Shown: one piece after another, positions 1 to 7,820 of the stretch
How positions within the stretch are numbered: the stretch's first letter is position 1
Layout: each line of letters starts with the position of its first letter
Source: Sinomonas atrocyanea
GTDB lineage: Bacteria > Actinomycetota > Actinomycetes > Actinomycetales > Micrococcaceae
Direction: 5' to 3'
DNA length: 64,000 bases
Assembly: GCF_030811715.1 (NCBI RefSeq)
Contig: NZ_JAUSRH010000018.1
Location: 1-64,000, forward strand
Notes under the pieces: generated by a model
Database searches by the model: none
What the model saw: only the letters and a program-made list of their open reading frames with translations
What the model was told of the DNA's origin: nothing
Position numbers and translations under genes: made by a program

Positions 1-33
1 ATCCGCACCACCACCGACGAAACCAGCGGCTAA
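1..33 (+). CDS. possible 3' end of an upstream gene (partial)
   Basis: The first 30 bases read as ten codons (IRTTTDETSG) ending in TAA at 31-33. A Thr/Asp/Glu-rich C-terminus is plausible for an actinobacterial protein, but ten codons are too few to assign a family or even to be sure the frame is used. Its start lies outside the window. Confidence 0.25.
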   Translation: MRTTTDETSG

Positions 34-255
34 ACTGCCTGCACCCGTTCACTTTTCAAGCGCCGAAAGCGTCCAAGATTCAAGCGCCGCCGACAGCCCG
101 GCCGGCCTTGCTTCGGTCGGCAGCGCGCGGGTAAGCCTCCGGGGACCGCCTGTCCGGGGGCCTGGGTGGACATCGACGTCTGGGGAGGCAGGCAGCCGTC
201 GTGATGATGGCCCTCGGGAGTCCATGCGGCACACGCAGACCTTTGAGGAGCAAGC
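34..255. promoter_or_regulatory. katE leader with an 11-bp direct repeat
   Basis: No convincing gene lies here. The 11-mer TTCAAGCGCCG occurs twice, at 55-65 and 79-89, with a 24-bp period, in an otherwise unrepetitive leader. It could be a regulator site or a promoter element for the catalase; no clear -35/-10 pair is visible. A ribosome-binding site GAGGAG sits at about 245-250, just before the katE ATG. Confidence 0.35.
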
Positions 256-2463
256 ATGCCCGAGAACGAGAACATCCAGATCCCCGGCTCCCCCGGAGCC
301 GTCCCGCCCGAGGTCGAGGAACAGACCACGCCCCGCGAGCCGCGCCCGCACAAGCCCGACCAGCGTGGGCCCGAACAGGTCTCCCCGACGGGCACGCCGA
401 CCGGGGCCCCCGAGACCTCCCGGTCCCAGTCGGGGCCGTTCCTCACGACGGCGCAGGGCGCCAGGCTCCCCGACACGGACCACTCGCTCAAGGCGGGCGC
501 CCGCGGACCGATCCTGCTGCAGGACCACCACCTGCGCGAGAAGATCACGCACTTCGACCACGAGCGCATCCCGGAGCGCGTGGTGCACGCCCGCGGCTCG
601 GCCGCCCACGGCGTCTTCCGCTCCTACGGCACCGCCGCGAACATCACGAGGGCGGGGTTCCTCGCGAAGGATGTGGAGACGCCGGTCTTCGTGCGCTTCT
701 CCACCGTGCTCGGCTCGCGCGGCTCCGCGGACGCCGTCCGCGACACCCGGGGATTCGCCACGAAGTTCTACACGGACGAGGGCACGTATGACCTCGTCGG
801 CAACAACATCCCGGTCTTCTTCATCCAGGACGGGATCAAGTTCCCCGACGTCGTCCACGCCGCCAAGCCGCATCCGGACCGCGAGATCCCGCAGGCCCAG
901 AGCGCGCACGACACGTTCTGGGACTTCGTGTCGCTCCACACCGAGGCGCAGGCGCACACGATGTGGAACATGTCCGACCGGGCGCTCCCGCGGTCGCTGC
1001 GGACCATGGAGGGCTTCGGCGTCCACACCTTCCGCTTCGTCGCGGACGACGGCGGCACCACGCTGGTGAAGTTCCACTGGAAGCCGAAGCAGGGCGTGCA
1101 CTCGCTGCTGTGGGAAGAGGCCCAGATCATCAACGGCATGGACCCCGACTTCCACCGCCGAGACCTGGCCGACGCCATCGAGGCGGGCGCCTATCCCGAG
1201 TGGGAGCTGGGTGTGCAGACGTTCCCGGACACCGAGGACCAGATGTTCGAGGGCATCGACCTGCTCGATCCGACCAAGTTCGTGCCGGAGGAGCTGGCCC
1301 CCGTGCAGCCGATCGGGCGCATGACCCTGAACAGGAACCCGGTGAACTTCTTCGCCGAGACCGAACAGGTCGCCTTCCACCCGGGCCACCTCGTCCCCGG
1401 CATCGACGTGACCAACGATCCGCTGCTCCAGGCGAGGCTGTTCTCCTATCTCGACACGCAGATCTCGCGGCTGGGCGGTCCGAACTTCAGCCAGATCCCG
1501 ATCAACCGTCCCCACGCCCCGGTCAACGACATGCTGCGCGACGGCATGCACCAGACCGCCGTGCACCCGGGGGCGGCGCCCTACCGGCCCAATTCGCTGG
1601 ACGGCGGCTGCCCCTTCCACGCCGGTTCCGAGGCCGGGGCCTACGTCGAGGTGCCGGAGCCCATCGCCGCCTCCATGAAGGAGCGCGCGTCCCAGGCGTC
1701 CTTCGAGGACCACTTCAGCCAGGCAGCGCTGTTCTTCCGCAGCCTCAGTCCCGTGGAGCAGGACCACGTGGTCCAGGCCTACACCTTCGAGTTGGGCAAG
1801 TGCTTCGAGACGGCCGTGCGCGAGCGTCAGCTGCGCGCGCTGGCCAACATCGACCCCCGCCTCTGCGCCGCCGTGGCCGCGGGGCTCGGCCTGCCGGCCC
1901 CACAGCCCTCCGAGGCCCCGGCGGGCTCCGGGACGAGCCCGGCGCTGTCCCAGCTGGCGGGCACGTGGCCGGTGGCCGGGAGAGTCCTCGGCATCGTCGC
2001 GGACGGCACCAGCGACCCGGCGGTCGTGGACGCGGCCCGCGAGGCCGCCGCCGCGGCCGGCATGGTCCCGCTCGTCGTGGCGCCCGCCGGCGGCTTCCTC
2101 GACGGCGGGGAGGTGCCGGTCCAGCGGACCTACCTCACTGCCCGCTCCATCGAGTTCGACGCGCTCCTGCTGGCCGGCACCGCCGAGCCTGCACCCGATG
2201 CGCGGCAGGGGCTGGACGCCAAGGCCGCGGGGGCAGCGGACCACTCGGTCGATCCCCGGGTGGGGCTGCTCCTCACCGAGGCGTTCCGGCACGCCAAGGC
2301 CATCGCGGGCCTCGACGGGTCCGAGGCCGTGCTCACCGCGGCCGGGATCCCCACGGAGGCGCCCGGCGTCGTCCTCGGGGACGTCCCCGCGGTCGTGGAG
2401 GAGCTGACCACGCTGCTCGCGGCACACCGCGTCTGGGAGCGCTTCCCGGCGGCCAGCGCCTAG
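256..2463 (+). CDS. katE: large-subunit catalase (HPII/KatE type)
   Basis: Monofunctional heme catalase that dismutates H2O2 in the cytoplasm. At 735 aa it belongs to the large-subunit clade. After a Pro/Gly-rich N-terminal arm (about 1-70) comes the catalase core: the distal His is H111 in [14 protein letters not shown], the distal Asn lies in [10 protein letters not shown] (about 183-184), and the proximal heme Tyr is Y398 in [14 protein letters not shown]. From about residue 565 a DJ-1/PfpI-like flavodoxin-fold domain follows ([19 protein letters not shown] onwards), the hallmark of HPII-type enzymes. The ATG has a GAGGAG ribosome-binding site. It is probably monocistronic, converging with the uracil-DNA glycosylase gene. 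In this family expression is usually stationary-phase or stress-linked; here only the direct repeat in the leader hints at control. Confidence 0.95.
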   Translation: MPENENIQIPGSPGAVPPEVEEQTTPREPRPHKPDQRGPEQVSPTGTPTGAPETSRSQSGPFLTTAQGARLPDTDHSLKAGARGPILLQDHHLREKITHFDHERIPERVVHARGSAAHGVFRSYGTAANITRAGFLAKDVETPVFVRFSTVLGSRGSADAVRDTRGFATKFYTDEGTYDLVGNNIPVFFIQDGIKFPDVVHAAKPHPDREIPQAQSAHDTFWDFVSLHTEAQAHTMWNMSDRALPRSLRTMEGFGVHTFRFVADDGGTTLVKFHWKPKQGVHSLLWEEAQIINGMDPDFHRRDLADAIEAGAYPEWELGVQTFPDTEDQMFEGIDLLDPTKFVPEELAPVQPIGRMTLNRNPVNFFAETEQVAFHPGHLVPGIDVTNDPLLQARLFSYLDTQISRLGGPNFSQIPINRPHAPVNDMLRDGMHQTAVHPGAAPYRPNSLDGGCPFHAGSEAGAYVEVPEPIAASMKERASQASFEDHFSQAALFFRSLSPVEQDHVVQAYTFELGKCFETAVRERQLRALANIDPRLCAAVAAGLGLPAPQPSEAPAGSGTSPALSQLAGTWPVAGRVLGIVADGTSDPAVVDAAREAAAAAGMVPLVVAPAGGFLDGGEVPVQRTYLTARSIEFDALLLAGTAEPAPDARQGLDAKAAGAADHSVDPRVGLLLTEAFRHAKAIAGLDGSEAVLTAAGIPTEAPGVVLGDVPAVVEELTTLLAAHRVWERFPAASA

Positions 2464-2503
2464 CGGCCGGGCCTCGCGGCCCCCGCGCCGCCCCCCGCGG
2501 CCC

Positions 2504-3337
2504 TCACAGGCGGCGGAGGGCGGCGTCGAGCATCTCCCCGGTCAGTCGCTTCGTGGACGTGTTGTGGGGGCTCACGTGGTAGCTGCCCAGCAGCCGGACG
2601 CCGCCTCCGCCCGGAAGGCCCAGGACCGTCTCGGCCCCGTGCCCGAACACGGGCTTGGGCCGCGGCACGGCCCAGCCGAGCCTGCGCGCCGCGGCGAGAG
2701 CCGCGTTCCACGCCACGCCGCCCAGCGCCAGGACGGCGTCCAGTCCCCCGGCCGAGGCGGCCGTGAGGGCGAGGTCGCGGTCGAGCCAGTGCCCGCACGT
2801 GGCGAGCTCGGCCGGCGTCGGACGATTCGCCGGAGGTGCGCACCGCACCGAGGCGACGATCCGGATGCCGGTGAGCACCAGCCCGTCGCCGGCGGCGACG
2901 GAGGCGGCCCGGTTCGCGTAGCCGGTGCGGTGGAGGGCGGCGTAGAGCCAGTCGCCGGAGCGGTCGCCCGTGAACATGCGGCCGGTCCGGTTCGTCCCGT
3001 TCGCGGCGGGGGCGAGGCCCAGCACGAGCTTCGACGCCGAGAGGTCGCCGAACGAGGGGCCGGGGCGACCCCAGTAGGGCTGGTCCGCGAACGCCGCGCG
3101 GCGCCCCGAGACGGCCACAGCCTCGCGCCACTCGACGAGGCGGGGGCACGCCCGGCACACCGAGCTGAGGGCGTCCACCTCCTGGACGGTGGCCGCCGCG
3201 GCCGCGAGGCGCGAGACGTCCGCCACGCTGCGGGCGACCGGTGTGCGCGCTGAGGCCGGGTCCCCGGGCCATCCCGTGCCCGGCGGGACGGGCGAGGGGA
3301 ACGGCACAGCAGTGACGGGATGCGGCTCGAGGCTCAT
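2504..3337 (-). CDS. uracil-DNA glycosylase, family 5 (UDGb)
   Basis: Base-excision repair enzyme of 277 aa that removes uracil, and in this family also other deaminated bases, from DNA. The family 5 signature [19 protein letters not shown] is present, with the usual acidic catalytic residue of other families replaced. The C-terminal motif [16 protein letters not shown] matches the HPSxxN-like loop. Four cysteines (CRAC near residue 57, then C-x14-C after SVR) are placed as the 4Fe-4S ligands typical of UDGb. The ATG is preceded by TAGCGT and 6 nt, so the mRNA may start at the A of the start codon. It converges with katE, only 40 bp apart. Confidence 0.92.
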   Translation of the reverse strand: MSLEPHPVTAVPFPSPVPPGTGWPGDPASARTPVARSVADVSRLAAAAATVQEVDALSSVCRACPRLVEWREAVAVSGRRAAFADQPYWGRPGPSFGDLSASKLVLGLAPAANGTNRTGRMFTGDRSGDWLYAALHRTGYANRAASVAAGDGLVLTGIRIVASVRCAPPANRPTPAELATCGHWLDRDLALTAASAGGLDAVLALGGVAWNAALAAARRLGWAVPRPKPVFGHGAETVLGLPGGGGVRLLGSYHVSPHNTSTKRLTGEMLDAALRRL

Positions 3338-3360
3338 CCCCTCACGCTAGCGCGGCGGGG

Positions 3361-4137
3361 TCAGCCCTCGTCCCAGAGCGCTGCGAGGGATGCGGCGACG
3401 CGGTCCGGCTCGACGCGGTGCGGAGGATCGAAGTGGTGCCTGCCCGGGAACACCTCGAGCCGGAATCTGGGGAAGACGCCCGAGAGGCGGTCGGCGATCT
3501 CGCCGTAGTCATCGGGATTGGAGAGGCCGCCGAGGGCGAAGTAGACCGGGCGGTCGAAGCGCGTCAGAGCGCTCCGGTCGAGGTCGTAGGCCGAGAAGGT
3601 CTCCAGGAGCGCCCGGATGCCCGCGGGCCGCAGCGCCATCCACGGCGGCTGCTCTCCGCCCGGCACCGGCAGGCCCGCCGTCACGCCGGGACGCACGGCG
3701 AGTCGGACGAAGCCTGCCATGAAGTCGTCCGGCGGGAGGCGGTCCAGTTCGGCGTACTGCTTCCAGAGGGCCCGGTGGGCCGAGCTCCATCCCCAGTTCC
3801 CGGCCCACGCCGGCTCGAGCAGCGCGAGCGACTGAAGCAGCTCGGGATGCCTCGCCGCGACAGCGACGGCGGCCGCTCCCCCGCCGGAGTACCCGACCAG
3901 ATGGAAGGCGTCCCAGCGCAGCTCGCGGGCCGCGCGCACGACGCCGGCCACTTCCGTCTCGAGCGAGTAGTCGGCGGGCGGCGTGGGTCCGGCATAGACC
4001 TCGAGATCCTTGGTGACGGGCTGGACCGCATCGCCGAACCTGGCGTGCAGGGCCGCGATGAGCGCGCCGTACGCCGGGCCCGCCGGGAGCACGCTGCCGG
4101 GGAGGAGGAGCACGCGATGCACGCTTGCGGTGTCCAT
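3361..4137 (-). CDS. alpha/beta hydrolase
   Basis: Predicted alpha/beta-hydrolase fold protein of 258 aa. The strand-turn of the oxyanion hole (VLLLPGSVLPAGPAYGAL) is followed by the nucleophile elbow GYSGGG (G-x-S-x-G) near residue 98, and the late segment VFPGRHHFDPPHR offers the catalytic His. There is no signal peptide, so it is probably cytoplasmic. The chosen ATG has a GGAG just upstream; a Met seven codons earlier (4158) is possible. The substrate cannot be read from the sequence. It lies downstream of proC on the same strand with a 37-bp gap, so co-transcription is possible, although the function seems unrelated. Confidence 0.8.
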   Translation of the reverse strand: MDTASVHRVLLLPGSVLPAGPAYGALIAALHARFGDAVQPVTKDLEVYAGPTPPADYSLETEVAGVVRAARELRWDAFHLVGYSGGGAAAVAVAARHPELLQSLALLEPAWAGNWGWSSAHRALWKQYAELDRLPPDDFMAGFVRLAVRPGVTAGLPVPGGEQPPWMALRPAGIRALLETFSAYDLDRSALTRFDRPVYFALGGLSNPDDYGEIADRLSGVFPRFRLEVFPGRHHFDPPHRVEPDRVAASLAALWDEG

Positions 4138-4195
4138 GCTCCAAGGATCCGCCTTCACCTGCCCGGACGCAGCAGGCGACGGGCCCCGGGCGGGA

Positions 4196-5041
4196 TCAGC
4201 CCTGCGGGGCCCGGCCGAGCTCGCGGGTGATCTCGTCCGAGCGCTCGACGGCGGCCCGGGCGCCCTCCGCGATGATGGCGGGCAGACCCCGCTCGTCGAA
4301 GACGCGGATGGCCTGCTCGGTGGTGCCCTTGGGGCTCGTCACGGCGCGCCGGAGCGCGGCGGGGTCCGCGCCGGGCTCGTCGAGCATGTAGCCGGCGCCG
4401 ACGACCGTCTCGCGCGCGAGCTGGAGCGCGAGCTTGGGTTCCAGGCCGAGGGACTCGCCCGCCTTGGCCATGGCTTCCGCAAGGTAGAAGGCGTACGCGG
4501 GGCCGGAGCCGCTCACCGCGCTCACGGCCGCGATCTGGTCCTCTGAGACCTCCACCACGAGCCCGAGGCCGCCGAACAGCTTCTTGACGTGCTCGACCTG
4601 CTCGGTGGTGGCGTGCGTCCCGCGCGCCACGGCCACGACGCCCTTGCCGAGCCGGGACGGGGTGTTCGGCATGGTGCGGATCACCGGCTGGCCCTCGGGC
4701 AGGTCGCGTTCGAGCTGTTCGATCGACACTGCGGCGGCGACGCTCACGACGACGGCGCCCGGGCTGAGCACCGGCGCGATCTCGCGTGCGACGGCCGCGA
4801 CACCGACCGGCTTGACGCCGATGACCACGATCGAGGCCCCCCGGGCGGCCTGCGCGTTGGAGTCGCTCTCCTCGTCCCAGGCCATGACCGTCACGCCGTA
4901 GCGCTCCGCCAGCTCCGAGGCGCTCTCCCTGCGCCGCACGGTGGCGACGATGTCCGTCTTGGGGAAGCCGGCAGCGAGGAGGCCGCCCATGATGGCCCCG
5001 TTCATGGAGCCCGTGCCGAGGAATGCGATCTGGTTGCTCAT
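4196..5041 (-). CDS. proC: pyrroline-5-carboxylate reductase
   Basis: Catalyses the last step of proline synthesis, NAD(P)H-dependent reduction of delta1-pyrroline-5-carboxylate. The protein (281 aa, normal length) opens with the Rossmann motif IAFLGTGSMNGAIMGGL and carries the family region VSGSGPAYAFYLAEAMAKAG and the C-terminal SPKGTTEQAI block. The frame remains open 64 codons further upstream, but that part is Gly/Ala/Arg-rich noise, and homology starts at MSNQIAF, so the ATG at 5041 is chosen. It is preceded by CAGGAT plus 6 nt, compatible with a leaderless transcript. The local order ppx, sugar isomerase, proC matches Rv0496-Rv0498-Rv0500 of M. tuberculosis. Confidence 0.95.
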   Translation of the reverse strand: MSNQIAFLGTGSMNGAIMGGLLAAGFPKTDIVATVRRRESASELAERYGVTVMAWDEESDSNAQAARGASIVVIGVKPVGVAAVAREIAPVLSPGAVVVSVAAAVSIEQLERDLPEGQPVIRTMPNTPSRLGKGVVAVARGTHATTEQVEHVKKLFGGLGLVVEVSEDQIAAVSAVSGSGPAYAFYLAEAMAKAGESLGLEPKLALQLARETVVGAGYMLDEPGADPAALRRAVTSPKGTTEQAIRVFDERGLPAIIAEGARAAVERSDEITRELGRAPQG

Positions 5042-5179
5042 GCCCCCATCCTGCCAGCCGGGCGCGGCCGCCGCATGCTGGCCGGCGGCGCCTTTCCCAG
5101 CCTTTTCCCACCCTCGCCCCGGTGTTCTCCCATACTCCGTCTTTACAGTAGTGAATACCTCACAGGGTGCGAGTGATGG

Positions 5180-5210
5180 GGCGGTCAGTCTCCCCCCAAG
5201 ACTGACCGCC
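5180..5210. repeat. perfect 12-bp inverted repeat (hairpin 1)
   Basis: Arms GGCGGTCAGTCT (5180-5191) and AGACTGACCGCC (5199-5210) are perfectly complementary, with a 7-nt C-rich loop. It lies in the proC/isomerase gap and is followed 1 bp later by a second, longer hairpin. There is no T-run, so it is not a standard terminator. Confidence 0.75.
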
Positions 5211-5211
5211 A

Positions 5212-5265
5212 GGCACTGGCAGTTCGGATGCATGGTCCCCTAACCTTCCCCGAACTGCCAGTGCC
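5212..5265. repeat. perfect 16-bp inverted repeat (hairpin 2)
   Basis: Arms GGCACTGGCAGTTCGG (5212-5227) and CCGAACTGCCAGTGCC (5250-5265) are perfectly complementary around a 22-nt loop. Perfect conservation of both arms outside coding sequence argues for a selected structure: a structured RNA, a regulator site, or the ends of a tiny MITE-like element. Confidence 0.75.
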
Positions 5266-5274
5266 GAACTCGTT

Positions 5275-5312
5275 TAACGGGTCCTCCGGCGACTAACGGG
5301 TCCTCCGGCGAC
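5275..5312. repeat. perfect 19-bp tandem duplication
   Basis: TAACGGGTCCTCCGGCGAC occurs twice head to tail (5275-5293 and 5294-5312) without a mismatch, directly after hairpin 2. Each copy begins with TAA. It could be a recent duplication or a paired protein site. Confidence 0.8.
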
Positions 5313-5320
5313 ACGGAAAC

Positions 5321-5351
5321 GCGGCCGGCCCCCCCGAAGAGAGCCGGCCGC
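5321..5351 (-). terminator. terminator of the ppx-isomerase unit
   Basis: Arms GCGGCCGGC (5321-5329) and GCCGGCCGC (5343-5351) form a 9-bp GC-only stem 12 bp past the isomerase stop. Read on the minus strand it is followed by GTTTCC, a weak U-tract. Confidence 0.6.
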
Positions 5352-5363
5352 CGAAGGCCCCGC

Positions 5364-6266
5364 CTAGATCCCGCTGCCCGCGTCCATACTGGCGCGCTGC
5401 CCCAAGTGCGTCCGGGCGAACTCGAGGGTCTCGGCCAGCATCCGCTCGCGTTCCCCCGCCACCTTGGCCTTGCGCGTGCTGATCTCGGCGACCACGGCGC
5501 CGTCGAACCCGTTTCCGCCCAGGTGCGCGAGGCACTCGGCGACCCGCTGCGTCCCCTGGCCGGGGAGGAGGTGCTCGTCCCGGAATGACCGCCCGGACCC
5601 GTCGGTCAGGTGGACGTGCCGCAGCGTGCTGCCGAGCGCCTTGATCGCGGCGAGGCTGTCCTCACGCGCGGTCGCGGCGTGCGAGAAGTCCCACGTGACA
5701 TCCTGGTAGCCCTGCCCGATCGGATCCCAGTGCGGGAGGTAGGCGAGCGTCTCGCGTCCGCGCACGCGCCACGGATACATGTTCTCCACCGCGATCCGCA
5801 CCCCGTACGCGTCGGACAGGTCCCGGACCCCGTGGGCGAACGTCTCCGCATAGTTGCCCTGCCAGCGGAACGGCGGGTGCACCACCACGGTCTCGCACCC
5901 GACGTCGACCGCCATCCGGCAGGACTGGCTGATCTTGTTCCACGGCGACCCCCACACCTGCTGCGTCAGCAGGAGGGTGGGAGCGTGGATCGACACGATC
6001 GGCTGGTCGTAGTGCTGGGCGAGCTGGATCAGCTCGTCGGCCTTCTGGCTCGTGGAGTTGTTCGTGACCATGACCTCGACGCCGTCGAAGCCGAGGTCGG
6101 CGGCCACCGCGAACGCGTCGTGGACGCTCAGCGGGTAGACCGAGGCGCTCGAGAGGGCCACCGGGATCCCCCCTCCGTCCGGGCGCTGGTCCGCCTCTGA
6201 GGCCGTCTGGGGTGCTCTCTCCACGTGGGTTCCCGCTTCCGCTCCGGTGCCGCTGGATGAATTCAT
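5364..6266 (-). CDS. sugar phosphate isomerase/epimerase family (TIM barrel)
   Basis: A 300-aa protein of the xylose isomerase-like/AP-endonuclease-2 TIM-barrel superfamily. Visible barrel segments include VEVMVTNNSTS, VSIHAPTLLL, VVVHPPFRW, IAVENMYPW, VTWDFSHAATA and LRHVHLTDGSG, which supply the His/Glu/Asp metal ligands of the fold (HAP, HPP, EN, DFSH, HLTD). The substrate is not known. The upstream part of the open frame is antisense noise to ppx; the true ATG at 6266 overlaps the ppx stop as ATGA, so the two genes are translationally coupled. The same pair is seen in M. tuberculosis (Rv0496/Rv0498), which suggests a functional link with polyphosphate/(p)ppGpp metabolism, although the basis is unknown. 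Confidence 0.88.
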   Translation of the reverse strand: MNSSSGTGAEAGTHVERAPQTASEADQRPDGGGIPVALSSASVYPLSVHDAFAVAADLGFDGVEVMVTNNSTSQKADELIQLAQHYDQPIVSIHAPTLLLTQQVWGSPWNKISQSCRMAVDVGCETVVVHPPFRWQGNYAETFAHGVRDLSDAYGVRIAVENMYPWRVRGRETLAYLPHWDPIGQGYQDVTWDFSHAATAREDSLAAIKALGSTLRHVHLTDGSGRSFRDEHLLPGQGTQRVAECLAHLGGNGFDGAVVAEISTRKAKVAGERERMLAETLEFARTHLGQRASMDAGSGI

Positions 6267-7282
6267 ACGCGCGCCCTCGAGGGGTGCATGCGCTCTGACC
6301 GCCGACGCTCGCTCTGGATGGGCCCGATGTGGGCCGGGGGCTCGAGGGGGCCGTCGTGGACGAGCTGGTCGAGCCGGCGGAGGATGAGGCCCTCGCGCAG
6401 GGCCCAGGGGCAGATCTCGAGCTCGTCGACCTCGAACTGCTCCATGGCCGCCTCGGCGGCGAGGGCGCCGGCGAGGAGTTGGGGCGCGCGAGCCTCCGAG
6501 ACCCCGGGGAGGTGGACCCGGTCGGAGGCGGCCATCGCCGAGATGCGCTGGGCCCACAGGCCGAGGTCGGTCCGCTGCAGGACGCGCCGCACGTACGGCC
6601 CGGCTCCCGAGGGCGCGGCCCCGGCGATGCGGGCCAGGGACCGGAAGGTCTTGGACGTCCCGGTGACGAGGTTGGGCCGGCCGGCCTTCTCGAATCCCTT
6701 GACGACCGGCCGGAGCGTGTCCCGCAGGTACTTGCGCAGCTCCTTGATGCTCTTGGCGGTCGGCGGGTCCTCGGACAGCCAGTCACGCGTGAGGCGCTGG
6801 GCGCCGAGCGGGACCGAGGTCGCGACGGCGGGCAGGGAGTCGTGCCCCATCGCCATCTCGAACGAGCCGCCGCCGATGTCGAGGTCGAGGATGGTCCCGG
6901 CGCCCCAGCCGTACCAGCGCCGGACAGCGAAGAACGTCATCGCCGCCTCCTCGGGACCGGTGAGCTCCTGCAGCGTCACGCCGGCCTCCTGCTGCACCCT
7001 GTCGAGGACGGCATCGCCGTTGGGCGCCTCGCGGATCGCGGAGGTGCAGAACGCGAGGAGGTCCTCGGCGTGATGCCGCCCTGCGAACGCCCAAGCCTCC
7101 TGGACGAAGTCGATGAGCTCCTTCTGGCCGCGCTCGCTGATGCTGCCGTCGGCCTCGAGGTACCGCACGAGGGAGAGCGGCCGCTTGTGGGAGGCATAGG
7201 CCACCGGCTGCGCACCCGGGTGGGCGTCCACCAGGAGCAGGTGCACGGTGTTCGAACCGATGTCGAGGACGCCTAGCCGCAT
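6263..7282 (-). CDS. Ppx/GppA exopolyphosphatase-family phosphatase
   Basis: A 339-aa member of the ASKHA-fold Ppx/GppA family, which cleaves terminal phosphate from polyphosphate and/or the 5' phosphate of pppGpp. The phosphate-binding loops LDIGSNTVHLLLVD (start) and LDIGGGSFEMAMG are intact, and the catalytic region FCTSAIREAPNG lies between them. At about 340 aa it is the short actinobacterial form without the C-terminal HD domain of E. coli Ppx. The ATG is preceded by AATAAT plus 6 nt. Its stop overlaps the start of the isomerase-like gene (ATGA). The SseB-like gene ends 7 bp upstream on the same strand, so topA-sseB-ppx-isomerase could be one read-through unit. Confidence 0.92.
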   Translation of the reverse strand: MRLGVLDIGSNTVHLLLVDAHPGAQPVAYASHKRPLSLVRYLEADGSISERGQKELIDFVQEAWAFAGRHHAEDLLAFCTSAIREAPNGDAVLDRVQQEAGVTLQELTGPEEAAMTFFAVRRWYGWGAGTILDLDIGGGSFEMAMGHDSLPAVATSVPLGAQRLTRDWLSEDPPTAKSIKELRKYLRDTLRPVVKGFEKAGRPNLVTGTSKTFRSLARIAGAAPSGAGPYVRRVLQRTDLGLWAQRISAMAASDRVHLPGVSEARAPQLLAGALAAEAAMEQFEVDELEICPWALREGLILRRLDQLVHDGPLEPPAHIGPIQSERRRSERMHPSRARV

Positions 7283-7289
7283 GTGCCCA

Positions 7290-7820
7290 TTATTCCCCGG
7301 TCGACCCTGCGGGGCTGTCCGGGCCCAGCTCGTCCGGCTCGGCGGGGCGGAAGTCGCGCAGCACCGCGGCGACGTGCTCGGTGCTCAGCTCGAAGCCGTA
7401 GGCGCTCCCCGGGTTCAGCACGAGCCCGAGCTCGCTGCCGAGGTTCTGCAGCAGCACAGCGCCCTGGGTCTGCACCACGGTGGGGGCGTGCTCGAGGAAG
7501 TCCGGGCGGATCCTCGCACGGTGGGTGAAGGCCGCGACCACGGGCTTCCCCTCGCCGTTGGAGAGGATGAGCGGCTCGACGGTGTCCCCGCCGGACTCCC
7601 CGCCCGCCGGCTCCGGCACGAGGAGGCACACGAGGCTGTTGAGGAAGGCCAGGATCGACTGCTGCGCGTCCTCGTCGGCGCCGGACGCGGTCGCCGAGGC
7701 GAGGGCGGCCTCGAGCTCGGTCAGCGGGACCGGGTCGAGGTGCGCGGGCACCGCTCCTGCATCCGCGGACGACGCCGCGTGCTCGCCGCCGGTGACCGGC
7801 TCGCCGTCGTGCGTGCTCAC
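7290..7820 (-). CDS. SseB-family protein
   Basis: A 176-aa protein with the SseB N-terminal domain (enhanced serine sensitivity family). The core runs through LLVPEPAGG, PLILSNGEGKPVVAAFTHRA, GAVLLQNLGSELGLVLNPGSAYGFEL, and the ends are low-complexity acidic/Ala-rich. The biochemical role of the family is not established. The GTG start at 7820 overlaps the topA stop as GTGA, so it is translationally coupled to topoisomerase I. No signal peptide or membrane segment is present, so it should be cytoplasmic. Confidence 0.8.
   Translation of the reverse strand: MSTHDGEPVTGGEHAASSADAGAVPAHLDPVPLTELEAALASATASGADEDAQQSILAFLNSLVCLLVPEPAGGESGGDTVEPLILSNGEGKPVVAAFTHRARIRPDFLEHAPTVVQTQGAVLLQNLGSELGLVLNPGSAYGFELSTEHVAAVLRDFRPAEPDELGPDSPAGSTGE

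Larger units (their letters stand above)
5042..5363. other. 322-bp structured intergenic region
   Basis: There is no credible coding sequence here. It contains the proC promoter side (an AT-richer patch around 5145-5165 with TTACAGTA), two consecutive perfect hairpins, a 19-bp tandem repeat and the isomerase terminator. In M. tuberculosis a BldC-like gene (Rv0500A) sits next to proC; I do not find a counterpart here on either strand. Confidence 0.6.

Noticed and set aside
49-2427. Long minus-strand open frame (about 790 codons) opposite katE
   Set aside because: It is the antisense shadow of a real catalase with all family motifs; the product is Arg/Gly/His/Val-rich with no recognisable domain. 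GC-rich genomes keep such frames open by codon bias.
5042-5233. N-terminal 64-residue extension of ProC
   Set aside because: It would place Gly/Ala/Lys-rich sequence before the Rossmann motif, and the hairpins would fall inside the gene; homologues start at MSNQIAF.
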